Below, in pieces: positions 44,463 to 54,674 of a stretch of DNA of 64,000 nt (its first letter is position 1; each line of letters opens with the position of its first letter). The notes under the pieces are model-generated. The model ran no database searches. It was not told the DNA's origin and saw only the letters and a list, made by a program, of their open reading frames with translations. The translations under genes and the position numbers were made by a program. This DNA comes from Caecitellus pseudoparvulus (lineage: Eukaryota; Bigyra: Bicosoecida): contig CBFFRQ010000041.1 in the NCBI GenBank assembly GCA_965644315.1, forward strand, positions 1-64,000. Reading direction: 5' to 3'.

Positions 44463-45805
44463 ATGGGAAGAGGGCGTGGTCGTGGAGGGGTGGACTCGGA
44501 GGTTGCCATCGCAGGCGCATGCTGTGCATCGTTGGTGTGTGGTGGTCGCACAGCGACGTGCTTTGCAACTCCCGCTTGCACACCCCCTCTGCCGGCGTAC
44601 AGGTACTGCTGGCATCCTGTCTGATGCTGGGGTACTCTTTCGACAGTCTCGAGCCACGGGTGGGTGGTGCTTGCGGTCGCCAGTGTGGCCTGTGCCGGCC
44701 GGGCGGCACGCGTGGCGTTGTCGTGCTGGCCTGCACTTTTCCCGCCCGGCCCTCCCTGAAACTCGCAGCAATACGGTCTGCGGTACGACAAGATCACACT
44801 GCATGTCGAAGCTGGCAAGGTGTACAGTAGCGGGCGTTACTTCGTCGGCCTGGGACGTCGGGTGAGTGTGCACACGCCTTGACAAGCCTCGCCCCCCTTC
44901 AGCGCCGGTGCACAAGCCCCCTCCACCTCTCCACAGTTCATCAACTTCCCTCGCAACTCGCTGTACTTGGAGTTCAGGTGCGTGCTTGGCGCCGGTCAGT
45001 GCTTCGTCGCTCGTGCCAACCCTGCACTGCCATCGCCTCTCCGCGCTGCAGCGACTCCTCCACGGGCGGCGCCCGCAACGGGGCGGTGGAAGCGTGGACC
45101 AACGACGGGCAGAACATCAAGCTCAGCGTGAGCTTCTACTACCGCCTGCAGAAGGGCGGCATCGAGGACCTGTACTTCGCCTACAACGAGGAGGGCTGGA
45201 AGCCCGTCATCGAGGACATCGCCGCCGAGGCGTTCCGAGAGGTGTCCACACAGTTCACAGCAGAGGACTTCTTCACGCAGCGCAACCGCATCTCCGAGCA
45301 GATGCAGACACAGCTGGTGGCGCGTCTGGACGGCGCCTTCAAGATTTCCGCCGACGTCCTGCAGTTCAACTTCCTGGAGGTGGAGATCCCCAGCCAGTTC
45401 GAGGCGGCGGTGGAGTCCCGCGTCATCGTGTCGCAGGAAGTGCAGACCATCGCCGGGCCACAGCGGCAAACCGCTCTGACCGGCGCGGAGATCCAGTGGA
45501 TCTCAGCCAACGCCACGCGCGCCCGCCGCATCATCTTCGCCGAGGCCCAGCGCCAGGCAGCCGTCACCCGCGCCCGTGCTTCCGCTGGCGCCCTCAGCAC
45601 GTACAGCGACGCACGTGGCAAGGCCCTGGCCGAGCTGGCTGAGACGCTGGGGTGGTCCAACTCCACTGCACCCTTGCCGCGGGAGGACACTGTGGCTCGC
45701 CTGCTGCGGTACCAGTGGTACAAGGTCGTGCAGCAGGGGGGCAGCGCCGCGACAGACCTGCTGGTCAACTACCCCAAGGCAGTGCTGGCCACGGGCGGCG
45801 CGTGA
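44463..45805 (+). CDS. SPFH/band 7 (prohibitin-like) membrane protein
   Basis: Five exons give 338 residues: 44463-44534, 44603-44659, 44769-44861, 44937-44977 and 45052-45805. The N-terminal membrane helix, VAIAGACCASL|VLLASCLMLGYSF, spans the first junction. The SPFH domain follows: DSLEPR|QYGLRYDKITLHVEAGK, GRYFVGLGRR|FINFPRNSLYLEF, AWTNDGQNIKLSVSFYYRL and AEAFREVSTQFTAEDFFTQR. A coiled-coil region rich in Arg, Ala and Gln (ATRARRIIFAEAQRQAAVTR) leads to the C terminus. SPFH proteins form ring-like membrane scaffolds. This one resembles the protist branch with the SLEPxxYGL start rather than true prohibitin, and its compartment is unknown. Phases agree at every junction. Confidence 0.85.
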
Positions 45806-45835
45806 CCTCGCTGAGCCAAATGCATTGCGCACGCG

Positions 45836-46765
45836 TCAGAACACGCCGTCGTCAGAGTCTGATGGTGTGGGGGAGGGGGCCGCGCGCCGGGCAGCCTCCT
45901 CAGCGGCCGCCTTCTTGTCGGCTGCGTGCTGTGCTGCCATGGCGCCTTGCTGCTCCCGGCTCATGTGTGCGCGGATGCTGGCCAGGCGAGCAGACATGCT
46001 ACCCCGCCGGTCCACGGGGGCCTCCACGGGCTGGTGGCCGCCTGCCAGCTGCCGCGCCAGCGTGGCCACGTGGACAGACGAGTCGAACTCCAGGCCCAGT
46101 GTGTCCATAATGTCACTGACCTCCTCCCCCAGCAGCTGCGTGTTGTGGCTCGTGACGGTCTCCGACAGCACGTGCCGCAGCGCCTGCCCCGAGACAACGC
46201 CAGGGTCTTCCTCAAAGAACTCAAACACCTCCTCAATCGCATCAATGCTGAGGGGCTCCTTGTCCAGGTAAGTCTCGCAGCAGTCCAGGAACTGTGCAGG
46301 GAAGTGCGCGTTTCGGCGGAGTGGCCGGCTGCGTCGCATGCAACGTGCAGCGGGAGCACGGCACCGCCCGCCCTGACCACGCACTGTGTCAATGTCCACG
46401 CCTACGTGGCGCCAGCGCTCTGGGGTACACTTCACCACGCCGGCGACGAGCTGCTTTGTCGGGGGAATGCCCACTGCTGCGATCATGGTGCGCAGCTGCT
46501 CTGGCTGCAACAGCCCATCGCAATCGTCATCCAGCATGCGCCACATCTTCGCCAGCGAGGCAACAGACGTCTCTGGCATTACGAAACGCGGTTGCGGTTG
46601 CTGCTCGTGTTTGCCGGCGGCTGGCCCTGTCCCCGACGTGGGCAGTGCCGAGCTGCCTGCGCTGGCCGCCATGTTGGGAGCGAGTGGTGGACGGGCTCCT
46701 CGCTCACGCACCGCCGGGCGCTTGAGTTGCACGCCAGACGAGGCTCTGTACGTAGCGTAGCTCAT
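45836..46765 (-). CDS. EF-hand protein
   Basis: Exons 46385-46765 and 45836-46291 flank a 93-bp in-frame intron (GTGCGT...TGCACAG); about 278 residues. One canonical EF-hand loop is visible, DDDCDGLLQPEQ, in the calmodulin-like context LAKMWRMLDDDCDGLLQ. Two or three more helix-loop-helix units, such as ALRHVLSETV and EEVSDIMDTLGL, lack loop acidic residues. The N terminus is basic and Pro/Ser-rich; the C terminus is an Ala-rich charged helix. Probably a Ca2+ sensor with one working site. The ATG at 46765 lies only 13 bp after the stop of the GT32 gene on the same strand. A later ATG at 46675 is an alternative start. Confidence 0.75.
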   Translation of the reverse strand: MSYATYRASSGVQLKRPAVRERGARPPLAPNMAASAGSSALPTSGTGPAAGKHEQQPQPRFVMPETSVASLAKMWRMLDDDCDGLLQPEQLRTMIAAVGIPPTKQLVAGVVKCTPERWRHVGVDIDTVRGQGGRCRAPAARCMRRSRPLRRNAHFPAQFLDCCETYLDKEPLSIDAIEEVFEFFEEDPGVVSGQALRHVLSETVTSHNTQLLGEEVSDIMDTLGLEFDSSVHVATLARQLAGGHQPVEAPVDRRGSMSARLASIRAHMSREQQGAMAAQHAADKKAAAEEAARRAAPSPTPSDSDDGVF

Positions 46766-46778
46766 GTGCGTGCGTGAA

Positions 46779-48530
46779 TTATTTGGCGGCTTCGTCTGAC
46801 TGCGGTTCAGGTGTGCCCTTTGAGGGGGCGTCCGCACCCCCAAGTGCGCCGTGCTCTGCCGCCCCCCCAGTCAGCTGCGCCGCAGGGCGCGTCCATGCCT
46901 TGGCCCACCAGTGCACGGCATGCACCCCAGGCACGTCCAGGCGGTAGGCATGCTGCTTCCCCACCACCGCCTCACGCAGCGCCTTGGGCAGCGGTTGCAG
47001 GCTTGCCAGCGTGGCCATGAGAGGTAAGCCGGGAGTCAAGTCGCCCAGCTCGGTCACCCCGCGATCGTGCAGCTGTGCCAAAACATCCTCTAGCTCTGTG
47101 GCGTGACCTGCCTTGAAGAGGGCGGGTGGGGCCAGGGGCAAGGTGTTGGGCAGTGGGTACGCCACGACAGCCGGCAACACAACCGGCACACAGGAGCCAG
47201 CCCCAGCCGCGCCGCCATGTCCGATGCGCAGATCTGGCCACTCTACAGCTACGTACGCGCTCCAATCCTCACACAAGCCGTCAGGCAAGGCTTGTGGGGG
47301 CAGGGCGGCAGCTGTCGCAGCAGGCAGTGCCGGGCAGGCCGCGAGGCAGGCAGGGGCGGCGGCCAATACAGCAGCATGCAGCGGATGAGGCGTGCCCGGC
47401 CGGAGCTCGGAGCCTTGACTCTGCACAGCTGCTGCCATGAACGTGCCCAGCATGCGTGTGAAGAGGCCTGGCCCTGTCGTGGCTAGCGTTGCCTCTGGCG
47501 AGGTGGACACGGCTGTACCAGGGGGCTGCCCATCCGCCACGCTGCCGTAAGCATGCCCCACGCCGTACGCTCCACCTGAGCCTGGTTCAGAGCCAGCTGC
47601 GTCCGCCAGCCCGGGCGCAGCCACGGCTGCCGCCACGCCAGGCGAGCGAATGCCCAGCATGATGGCGGCCAGGCAAGGGTGCCCAGGCACGGCGCCGATG
47701 AAGGCGTTGTTCAACTCCCACACTGTGGAGTTTGACTGTGCCGTCACGAGGGCCCCTGCACGGGACAGGGCGTGCAGGGGGCGCGTGCAGAGCAGGTCCA
47801 TGTCCACGTACCAGCCGCCGTACCGATACAGCAGCTCGTACCGCAAGATGTCAGCTTGGAAGCCGCGGTTGGGAGCAGACGCAAAGGCAGCAGCGTTCAG
47901 CAGCGGGAGCTTGGCGACAGCTTCGTCGTCCCACAGCACACACTGCCAGTCTGGGTGCAGCGTCTGCCAGCTCCGGGCGACTCGGGCCAGTGCCGGAGGG
48001 ACAGCGCCGCCAAGCCACACCATGTGGATGAGGGGGGGGACCAGCGGGCCATCTGCCAGGGGCTCCTGGGACTGAATGTGCCACTGGGCGGCCTCGATCC
48101 ATGCCTCGTCGTCCATGCTCCAGAAGCAGGACATGCACTGGCTGTGCTGTGGCACAGCTGCAATTTCCGCAGGGTCCATCCCACACCGAGCCTGCCAGAG
48201 CTGCGTCACACAGCGATCGAGAATGGCCGCCGGCAGGGCAGCCCGCAGGTGAACTTCAAGTATCAGACCAAGCCTATGGGAGTCTTGGGCCGCGTGCCCT
48301 CGCAGGGGTGCGCCTGGATGCTTTGCAGTGTTTTGGCCGGCTGAAAATGCAGGCTTGGCTCGCAGCGACAGCGCGGCAAACCAGGGCGGCGCTGCACACC
48401 ACTCTCCGGGCACTGAACAAAATGAAAAATGAGAACTGTCGCAGCACCGCAGAAGTGTGGATGAGTCGGGAGTGCCTCTGCATCTGCGCCTCGCTCGCTC
48501 GGGGTTCGCAAGGCAGCAGAAGCTTGCCAT
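46779..48530 (-). CDS. GT32 family glycosyltransferase (DXD sugar-binding)
   Basis: The ORF has 583 codons. Family 32 features are clear in the middle: VPPLIHMVWLGGAVPP, SWQTLHPDWQCVLWDDE, and NRGFQADILRYELLYRYGGWYVDMDLLCTRPL-type sequence containing the DMD metal/nucleotide-sugar motif, then NSTVWELNNAFIGAVPGHP. A C-terminal VHAVHWWAKAW fits the family's closing HxW motif. These enzymes transfer hexoses, often in the Golgi. The first 110 residues look unlike coding sequence of this family and no signal anchor is visible. The true start may be Met117 (MDPAEIAAV) or an unseen exon. An Ala/Gly-rich insert of about 130 residues interrupts the catalytic domain. Confidence 0.82.
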   Translation of the reverse strand: MASFCCLANPERARRRCRGTPDSSTLLRCCDSSHFSFCSVPGEWCAAPPWFAALSLRAKPAFSAGQNTAKHPGAPLRGHAAQDSHRLGLILEVHLRAALPAAILDRCVTQLWQARCGMDPAEIAAVPQHSQCMSCFWSMDDEAWIEAAQWHIQSQEPLADGPLVPPLIHMVWLGGAVPPALARVARSWQTLHPDWQCVLWDDEAVAKLPLLNAAAFASAPNRGFQADILRYELLYRYGGWYVDMDLLCTRPLHALSRAGALVTAQSNSTVWELNNAFIGAVPGHPCLAAIMLGIRSPGVAAAVAAPGLADAAGSEPGSGGAYGVGHAYGSVADGQPPGTAVSTSPEATLATTGPGLFTRMLGTFMAAAVQSQGSELRPGTPHPLHAAVLAAAPACLAACPALPAATAAALPPQALPDGLCEDWSAYVAVEWPDLRIGHGGAAGAGSCVPVVLPAVVAYPLPNTLPLAPPALFKAGHATELEDVLAQLHDRGVTELGDLTPGLPLMATLASLQPLPKALREAVVGKQHAYRLDVPGVHAVHWWAKAWTRPAAQLTGGAAEHGALGGADAPSKGTPEPQSDEAAK

Positions 48531-50142
48531 GGCGTCAGCCAGTCAAGCCGACTTGCCAGCTCCTTGGGAGCAACACGAGGACGACGAGGGACAAGTGTAC
48601 TACTGGAACTCGGAAACCGGGGAAGCGTCATGGGTGCACCCAGCAGATAAAGCAGACGACTTGCCCTTTGGGTGGGAAGAGCTGGAAGGTGCGCTTGCCA
48701 TGCGTCGCGTGCGGCTGGGCCGGGCAACCTTGGACCGAGCTCAGCCAGGCCGCCCTCGCGCGCGAAGCGTGTGCAACGTGTGAAATGCGGCCCGACAGCG
48801 TCGAGACATGACCATGCATTCACGCCCCCTTCCCCGCTTGCACCTTCTCAGATGACAGCGGCAACAAGTGTGAGTGTGCAGCCGAACCAAGCTGGTGCAC
48901 GGCGTCAGCCGAGGCCGCTTGCGCACTCACCACCTGGCGCCCCCCTGCAGACTACTTTAACCACGAGACTGGGGAAAGTCAGTGGCACAAGCCCGCAGAC
49001 CAAGACCCCGAACTGGTGTCACTGAACACAAACTTGCCAGGTGCGCCGCAGCTCGCCGCTCCGACCGAGCCGCAACGCCTGTGGCAGTGGCCGACACTCG
49101 CCGCCCGCGCATTCACAGAGGGGTGGGAAGCTCTTCGAGATGACGATGAGAACGTCTACGTACGTGGGGGCTGCTTGGCTCGGCGCAGGCGGCCTCGGCA
49201 GATCCCCGCACCGCGTCACGTGCCCCCCCTCGCCTGCCTGCACAGTACTTCAACTTCACGACAGAGGAGTCGACGTGGGACCGCCCTGCGGACGCGGGGC
49301 CGCCTGGGGAGATTAAAGCCGAGGACACTGTGCGTGGCGCGTGTGCCCTGGCCGACAACCGCGCCGTCCCCGCCCACCTCCCGGTCACCGCCCCCGCAGA
49401 CTGCCGCTGTGGCTGCCGCGGCCGAGGCAGCGGCCAAGGGTGCTGTGCTGCCTGACCGCAAGGCTGCTCGGCGACACAGTGTGGCCAAGGCCATGATCTT
49501 GCAGAGCAAGCGCGCGCCCCGCATGCTCATGCCCATGATGGCGCTGGCGGAGGGCGGGGAGGAGGAGGGCGAGGAGGGGGACGCTGCCAAGCCCGCCGCC
49601 ACAGGGCCCTCCCCGAAGGAACAAGCTGCCAACCGCAAGGCCAGCATGCTGGCCAAGGAGAGCATCGTCACGGACGCAGCTGTCAAGGTGTGGCTGAAGG
49701 TGTCAGACAGTGCGTCGCGCAGTGACCTGCTTCTCCATCTGCATTGCCTCGCACTCAGGCACCCCCCCCCTCCCGCGCGCACACAGACGGCAAGTTCTGG
49801 CGCCGGCGCTTCTGCACGTACATCCCCGAGGCCCGCAGCATCTTCCTGTACTTGTCGGAGAAGACCAAGAGCAAGAAGGGCATCATCGACCTGGTGGGCG
49901 CCAAGGTGCTGGAGGAGGCACCGGGTGTGGACCTGGACAAGGCCCCCACGCCCTACGTCTTCGCAGTGGAGGAGCCGGAGCGCCCAGACGCACCCGCCAA
50001 GACGACCCTGTTCTGTGCGCCCACCGTGTCGGCGTCGGCCCAGATGCTGGGCGCGCTGGCCAGCACCAACTCCGGCGCACGCAGCGGCTCCCTGGCCAAG
50101 GTGAAGGGCTTGCCAGCCATCGGCGGCAAGCGCAAGGACTGA
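48529..50142 (+). CDS. Triple WW domain plus PH domain protein
   Basis: Six exons give 378 residues: 48529-48688, 48852-48869 (18 nt), 48951-49159, 49246-49329, 49400-49709 and 49787-50142. WW1 is APWEQHEDDEGQVYYWNSET...ASWVHPAD. WW2 is FGWEELEDDSGNKYYFNHET...SQWHKPAD, assembled from three exons. WW3 is EGWEALRDDDENVYYFNFTT...STWDRPAD, split by an intron. A helical Ala/Lys-rich linker follows, then a PH-like domain from VKVWLKVSD|NGKFWRRRFCTYIP to the end. WW domains bind Pro-rich ligands and PH domains bind phosphoinositides or proteins, so a membrane-linked adaptor is likely. Conservation of all three WW folds supports the splice model, including the 18-nt exon. Confidence 0.88.
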
Positions 50143-50195
50143 GGCGCGCTCTGCCCGCGTATGCCTGGTGGGGCCCGCGACCGCCCTCCCCTTTC

Positions 50196-51196
50196 TCATG
50201 AGTCCCCACCGCCCCGTGATCGACCCTGGCGCCGTGATGAATGTACTGATGCCGTAGAGCGCCCCTGGCGCAACTGGCGCAGGTCGGAGCGGGGTTGTGG
50301 CTGGCCTGCACTGTGCGTGGAGCGTGAGCTGCGCAGTGGAGCAGGCGAGCCACTGGCGCCGCCGCGCGCTGCCAACGCAGCTGACGCGCTGACAGGCGAG
50401 GCTGGGCTGCTGATGGAAGGCGCCTGGGAGGCTGCAGGGGTTGGCAGAGCTGGGAGGGAGGACCCCGTGTACTGCAGGTCTCCCGGCAACTCGGCACCAA
50501 CTGCCGGGGCCACGCCAGCCGCCCACTGGTCCAGGGACGCGTCTGGGCTGAGGGTTGCCGTGGCATGCCACGGACGCGAGTGCAGGTCCGAAGCGACACT
50601 CCGAGCTGTCTCGTGCATGGAGTTCATGTGTTGCCCAAGTCTCTCAGTCTGCGGGACAAACGTGGGGGTGCAGTGGGTGGCCGTTTCGCCTGCGTTTCCT
50701 GCACTGTACCCACCGCCTCCACCATGTTCTTGAACTGCTGGGCTTCTGCCAGGAAGGCGCTGGGAAACTGCTTCAAGAACGAGTCCTCGTCTCCCTGCTC
50801 TGTGCCCCTCTCCGGCACCTTGAACTGCTGAAAGCTGCGGTGGGAAGGAACTGTCTCCGGGTCAGGCGCTCGAGCTTGGCGGGCAACGCTCGCGAACGCA
50901 CCTTTCATGCAGCGCCTCCTGCTGGTTGTACAGCACCTGGTGCAGTTCTCGCAGCTCCTCGAACTGTCGTGTGATTGCCTCCCGGTGAGAGCCTGCAACG
51001 TCGCGAACCGGAGAGTGTGACACCCTGCACAAGCGGCGGCACGGGAGCCCTGCGCACCAAAGGCATGCAGAGACCCCGCTGCGCCTGCTGAAGCAGACGC
51101 CTCCAGTGCAGATTGGGCTGTGTCTCGAAGGGGCACTGTGTACGGCACATCGCCCCCGCTCTCGGGACTCGCTGCCCCACTCGCCGAGCTGGACAT
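50196..51196 (-). CDS. Coiled-coil protein of unknown function
   Basis: Four exons give 267 residues: 51058-51196, 50902-50992, 50714-50834 and 50196-50648 (introns 65, 67 and 65 bp). A Ser/Ala-rich start is followed by a coiled coil, REAITRQFEELRELHQVLYN then QQEALHER, a conserved-looking central block (QQFKVPERGTEQGDEDSF, FLAEAQQFKNMVEATERLGQ), and a Pro/Ser-rich tail. I do not recognise the family. The frame changes at each junction and heptad spacing continues across them, which argues the exons are real. It is convergent with the WW/PH gene (53 bp apart) and divergent from the histone deacetylase gene. Confidence 0.75.
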
Positions 51197-51549
51197 GGTC
51201 ACTTCAAGCCACCGTCAAGCTGTCTTGCACACCTGGGATGGAATGCGAGCCTGTGAGGCAGGACTGGTTGCTTGCCCTGCAGTCCCGGGGCAGTGGATGG
51301 AATGTGCCGTGTGCTGGGCTTTGCAGGTCAAAGTGCGCCGCCTGCTCAGGGCGCTCCACGCCACCTCCCAACGAGACGCCGTCGCCGACCGGTGCGAAAC
51401 AAAAAACAAGCATTACCACAGCACTCTTTCTTCTCCGTGGGGCCTAGCACTGGCCGTGACTCCTTGCTGTGCTCGTGCACAGGGGCCTGGGACGACCTCG
51501 TGCGGTTTTTGGGCCAAGCCCACCCAGCACAACGCTCACCCCTGGCAGC
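51197..51549. other. Divergent promoter region, coiled-coil gene and HDAC gene
   Basis: About 350 bp between two start codons pointing apart. No TATA box or small gene is seen. An upstream 5' exon for the deacetylase gene is possible because its frame stays open before the ATG. Confidence 0.4.
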
Positions 51550-54500
51550 ATGGCGACAACTTCCGGGCCAAGGGCGGATCAGGTGGTGTATGCAGATGAG
51601 AGGGACAGCGGTGCGGCTTCACGAAGCACGTTGTCGACGACTCCTGCCACGCCGGACAGTGGAGGCGACGCTGGCCGGCCCACGCTCAGCATCGAAGTGC
51701 CTCAAGACGGCTGCCAGCACCTGGCCATGCTGACCGCCCACACACCCATCGCAGTCATGCGACGCATGTCCATTGATGCATCCCCCACACCGCGCCCATC
51801 CCAAGGCCCCCGTCCATGCCTGACAGCACTGCACGACGCAGTCCTCAGCGGCAACCTGCCTGCCCTGCGCACAGCCCTCGCCCACCCAGACGTTGGCACG
51901 GTGCTTGACCTGCAGCTGGCAGAGGAAGGCTACCCTGCCCTAATCGTGGCCAGTTCCCAGAGCTGGCAGGGCTCTGCCCTGGGCTGTGTGCGGGCCCTGC
52001 TGGCAGCTGGCGCCCAGGTGCACGTCACGGACAAGTCTGGCTACACTGCCCTGCATTGGGCAGCGGCATGCCAGCTGGACGGGCGGGACATCATGCAGGC
52101 GTTGGTGGATGCGGGGGCCGAGCTGAACGCGCCGTGCAAGCAGGGGGAGACGCCCCTGCACCGCGCAGCCCGTGTGGGGCGAGTCACCAACGTGCGGTGG
52201 CTGCTGGAGGCTGGCGCTGACCCGGCCCTCGTCAACCACGAGTTCCTGGGCGCCATGGACGTCGCTGGCGTGTTCGAGGGCACGGTGTCCCACCTGCACC
52301 GCCTCTGCGTGCGGGCTGCCCTCACGGCCAGCCGCCCCGCCCTGCGCACGCTGGTGCTGACTCACGCTGACTGCCTGGCACACCAACACGCCCGTGAGCA
52401 CCACCAAGAGGCACCTGAGCGCCTCACTGCCATCATGGAGGCTCTGGGCAACAGCACATGCAGCGTGCAGGCGGCAGAGCAGGCCAGTGCCGCGGCAGAC
52501 GCGGGGGGGGGCGCTGCTGGCGCGGGCGGTGGTGGGCGTGGCCGGCGCGGCGCCAAGCGCCCCTCCGACCGCAGCAAGTCCATGGTCTTTACAGAGTCAG
52601 ACGTGGAGGTGGTGCGGGACTTCCCCTTGGCCACGCCGGAAGCCGTCCTGCGCGCACACAGCCGCAAGTACCTGGACGTGCTGGGGCGCCTGAGCAGGCA
52701 TGTGGGGCGACACGGGCAGCCAGTGCCCTTCACGCCCATCATCCAGCGCAGCATGCACGGCCTGTCACGAGAGGAGGTGAAGCCGGCTGCTGCCTGTGAC
52801 ACATCCTTCTCCCCTGGCTCCTACCGTGCGGCCCTGCGGGCTGCTGGGGCGGTGATGGCGGCGGTGGAGCGGGTGCTGGCTGGCACGGCTCGCAATGCGC
52901 TGTGCGTCGTGCGCCCGCCGGGCCACCACGCCGGTGTGAATGGCCTCATCCAAGTGCCCTCCGACATTGCACACCACTGCACCAGCAGCTGTGGCTTCTG
53001 CATTTTGAACTCTGTCGCCATTGGGGCTCTGCATGCGCTGCAGGGATGCCCGGCGCACCCCGTTCGTCGCGTGGCCATCGTGGACCTGGACGTGCACCAC
53101 GGCAATGGGACGGAAGACATCGTCAAGCACGTCATGCGCACGCAGCCGCACCTGCGCAGCGCGCTGCTGTTCGCCTCCGTGCACCTGTACGACGTGGCCA
53201 CAGCCATGAAGCCGGAGGAGGGCGGCGGCGGCGCCAGCAGCAGCCCGTCACCCCCCGCCACCCGCACAGCAGACGAGGCGCCCCCTGCGCCAGATGCGTT
53301 CCCCCTCGCGCCAGTGCCTGCTTCAGACGCCTCCAGCACGCCAGTGTCCACGCAGGAGGGGGGCGCACGCAGGGGGCGTCGCCGCCGCCGGGCCAAGTCC
53401 TTTGACGGCTTCGCTGTGGGGGACCTGGCCACTGGCGAGGCAGGGGACATGCCAGCACAGCCTTCCCCCAAGCGGCTGGCAGTGCAGGACGAAGAGGGGG
53501 AGGGCGGGCTGCCGCAAGCGCAGGGCGTGTCCACGCCACCACCGCCCTCCGCGGCAGAGCCCCCCTCCAGCGCACCTCCTCGCCCCACCTTGCGCATCGT
53601 CACGCCCAAAGGCACCCGCACGGATGCGCCCCCCACGCCGGCGGCGGACGGCGAGCTGGACCTGTACTCCTTCTACCCCGGCACTGGCAAGGACGACCTC
53701 CTGCCTGCCAACATCGTCAACTGCGCCCTGCAGCCGCTGTGGCGGGCCAAGGAGGGCCCAGCGCCCCTCCCGCCGCCCCTCTTGCAGGCTGCCGAGACTG
53801 CCAGCCGGGCGGCCGTGGCACTGCCCTCCCGGGCTGTCGCCGCCCGGGCGCTGGGCTCCGACATCCCCCACGTGTACTCCCGGGAGGTGTCCCCCACCTG
53901 CACGCTGTCGTACGGTGCTGGGCGGGAGGCCGTGCGCAGGGCCGTGTCTGCGCGCCTGGTGCCCACCCTGCGCTCCTTCGGGCCCGACCTCATCCTCATC
54001 TCGGCGGGCTTCGACGGCGCCAAGGGCGACGCCGGCAACACGCGCAACGACGGCAAGGCGACGCCGGGGCTGAACTTGAGAGGGGAGGACTTCGAGTGGA
54101 TTACGCAGCAGATCATGGCTGTCTCGCGGGTGTGCTGCCCGGGCAGGGTGGTGTCTGTGCTGGAGGGCGGCTACGGCGAGTGGAAGCGCAGCCGCGTCAA
54201 GGTGCCCAAGGAAGACACCCTGCGAGCACCTCACCCGGCAGCGTCGCCGCTAACTCGGGCACTGCAGTCCCCCACCCTGACACACAGCGGGCCGGGAGGG
54301 CTCAGGGCGGGTGCCTTCCACTCCGACGCCAACCGCACGCCCGCTGCACACTTGAAAGCTGCCGCTGACGCACTGACGAACCCGCCCAGTGCCTTGCTCA
54401 CAGCAAGCACCTCAGGGGGGGGCATGCTTGTCGGGCTGGCTCCCTTCCAGGGCCCGGCTCAGCCAGTCAGTGGCGGGGAGCAGGCCACTGACAGCAGTTC

Positions 54501-54636
54501 AGGCGCTGCTGCCGCGCCGACGGACACCGCCGCGCCCGAAGCCGCCGACACGACGACGAAGCTGGTGACGACCCTGCGGCGGAAACCGCTGGCGAAGAAC
54601 GTCGTGAGCCACTTGAAAGCGCTGGTGTTCGGGTAG
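51550..54636 (+). CDS. Ankyrin-repeat class II histone deacetylase
   Basis: One exon; 1,028 residues from the ATG at 51550. About three ankyrin repeats (roughly 90-260) include LTALHDAVLSGNLPALRTAL, SGYTALHWAAACQLDGR and GETPLHRAARVGRVTNVRWL. The deacetylase domain follows: LAHQHAREHHQEAPERL, then VVRPPGHHAGVN (His pair near 458), VDLDVHHGNGTEDI (metal Asp/His near 513), LISAGFDGAKGD (metal Asp) and VLEGGYGEW (catalytic Tyr near 872). All catalytic residues are present. A roughly 130-residue Pro/Ser- and Arg-rich insert, with RRGRRRRR, splits the domain between the HH-D/H half and the GFDGA half and could be a nuclear localisation signal. It should remove acetyl groups from histone or other lysines, and the repeats probably recruit partners. 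Confidence 0.93.
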   Translation: MATTSGPRADQVVYADERDSGAASRSTLSTTPATPDSGGDAGRPTLSIEVPQDGCQHLAMLTAHTPIAVMRRMSIDASPTPRPSQGPRPCLTALHDAVLSGNLPALRTALAHPDVGTVLDLQLAEEGYPALIVASSQSWQGSALGCVRALLAAGAQVHVTDKSGYTALHWAAACQLDGRDIMQALVDAGAELNAPCKQGETPLHRAARVGRVTNVRWLLEAGADPALVNHEFLGAMDVAGVFEGTVSHLHRLCVRAALTASRPALRTLVLTHADCLAHQHAREHHQEAPERLTAIMEALGNSTCSVQAAEQASAAADAGGGAAGAGGGGRGRRGAKRPSDRSKSMVFTESDVEVVRDFPLATPEAVLRAHSRKYLDVLGRLSRHVGRHGQPVPFTPIIQRSMHGLSREEVKPAAACDTSFSPGSYRAALRAAGAVMAAVERVLAGTARNALCVVRPPGHHAGVNGLIQVPSDIAHHCTSSCGFCILNSVAIGALHALQGCPAHPVRRVAIVDLDVHHGNGTEDIVKHVMRTQPHLRSALLFASVHLYDVATAMKPEEGGGGASSSPSPPATRTADEAPPAPDAFPLAPVPASDASSTPVSTQEGGARRGRRRRRAKSFDGFAVGDLATGEAGDMPAQPSPKRLAVQDEEGEGGLPQAQGVSTPPPPSAAEPPSSAPPRPTLRIVTPKGTRTDAPPTPAADGELDLYSFYPGTGKDDLLPANIVNCALQPLWRAKEGPAPLPPPLLQAAETASRAAVALPSRAVAARALGSDIPHVYSREVSPTCTLSYGAGREAVRRAVSARLVPTLRSFGPDLILISAGFDGAKGDAGNTRNDGKATPGLNLRGEDFEWITQQIMAVSRVCCPGRVVSVLEGGYGEWKRSRVKVPKEDTLRAPHPAASPLTRALQSPTLTHSGPGGLRAGAFHSDANRTPAAHLKAAADALTNPPSALLTASTSGGGMLVGLAPFQGPAQPVSGGEQATDSSSGAAAAPTDTAAPEAADTTTKLVTTLRRKPLAKNVVSHLKALVFG

Positions 54637-54674
54637 GGCGGAGGTGCCGGCGTTGTGTCTGGTGGGGGGCGGAC

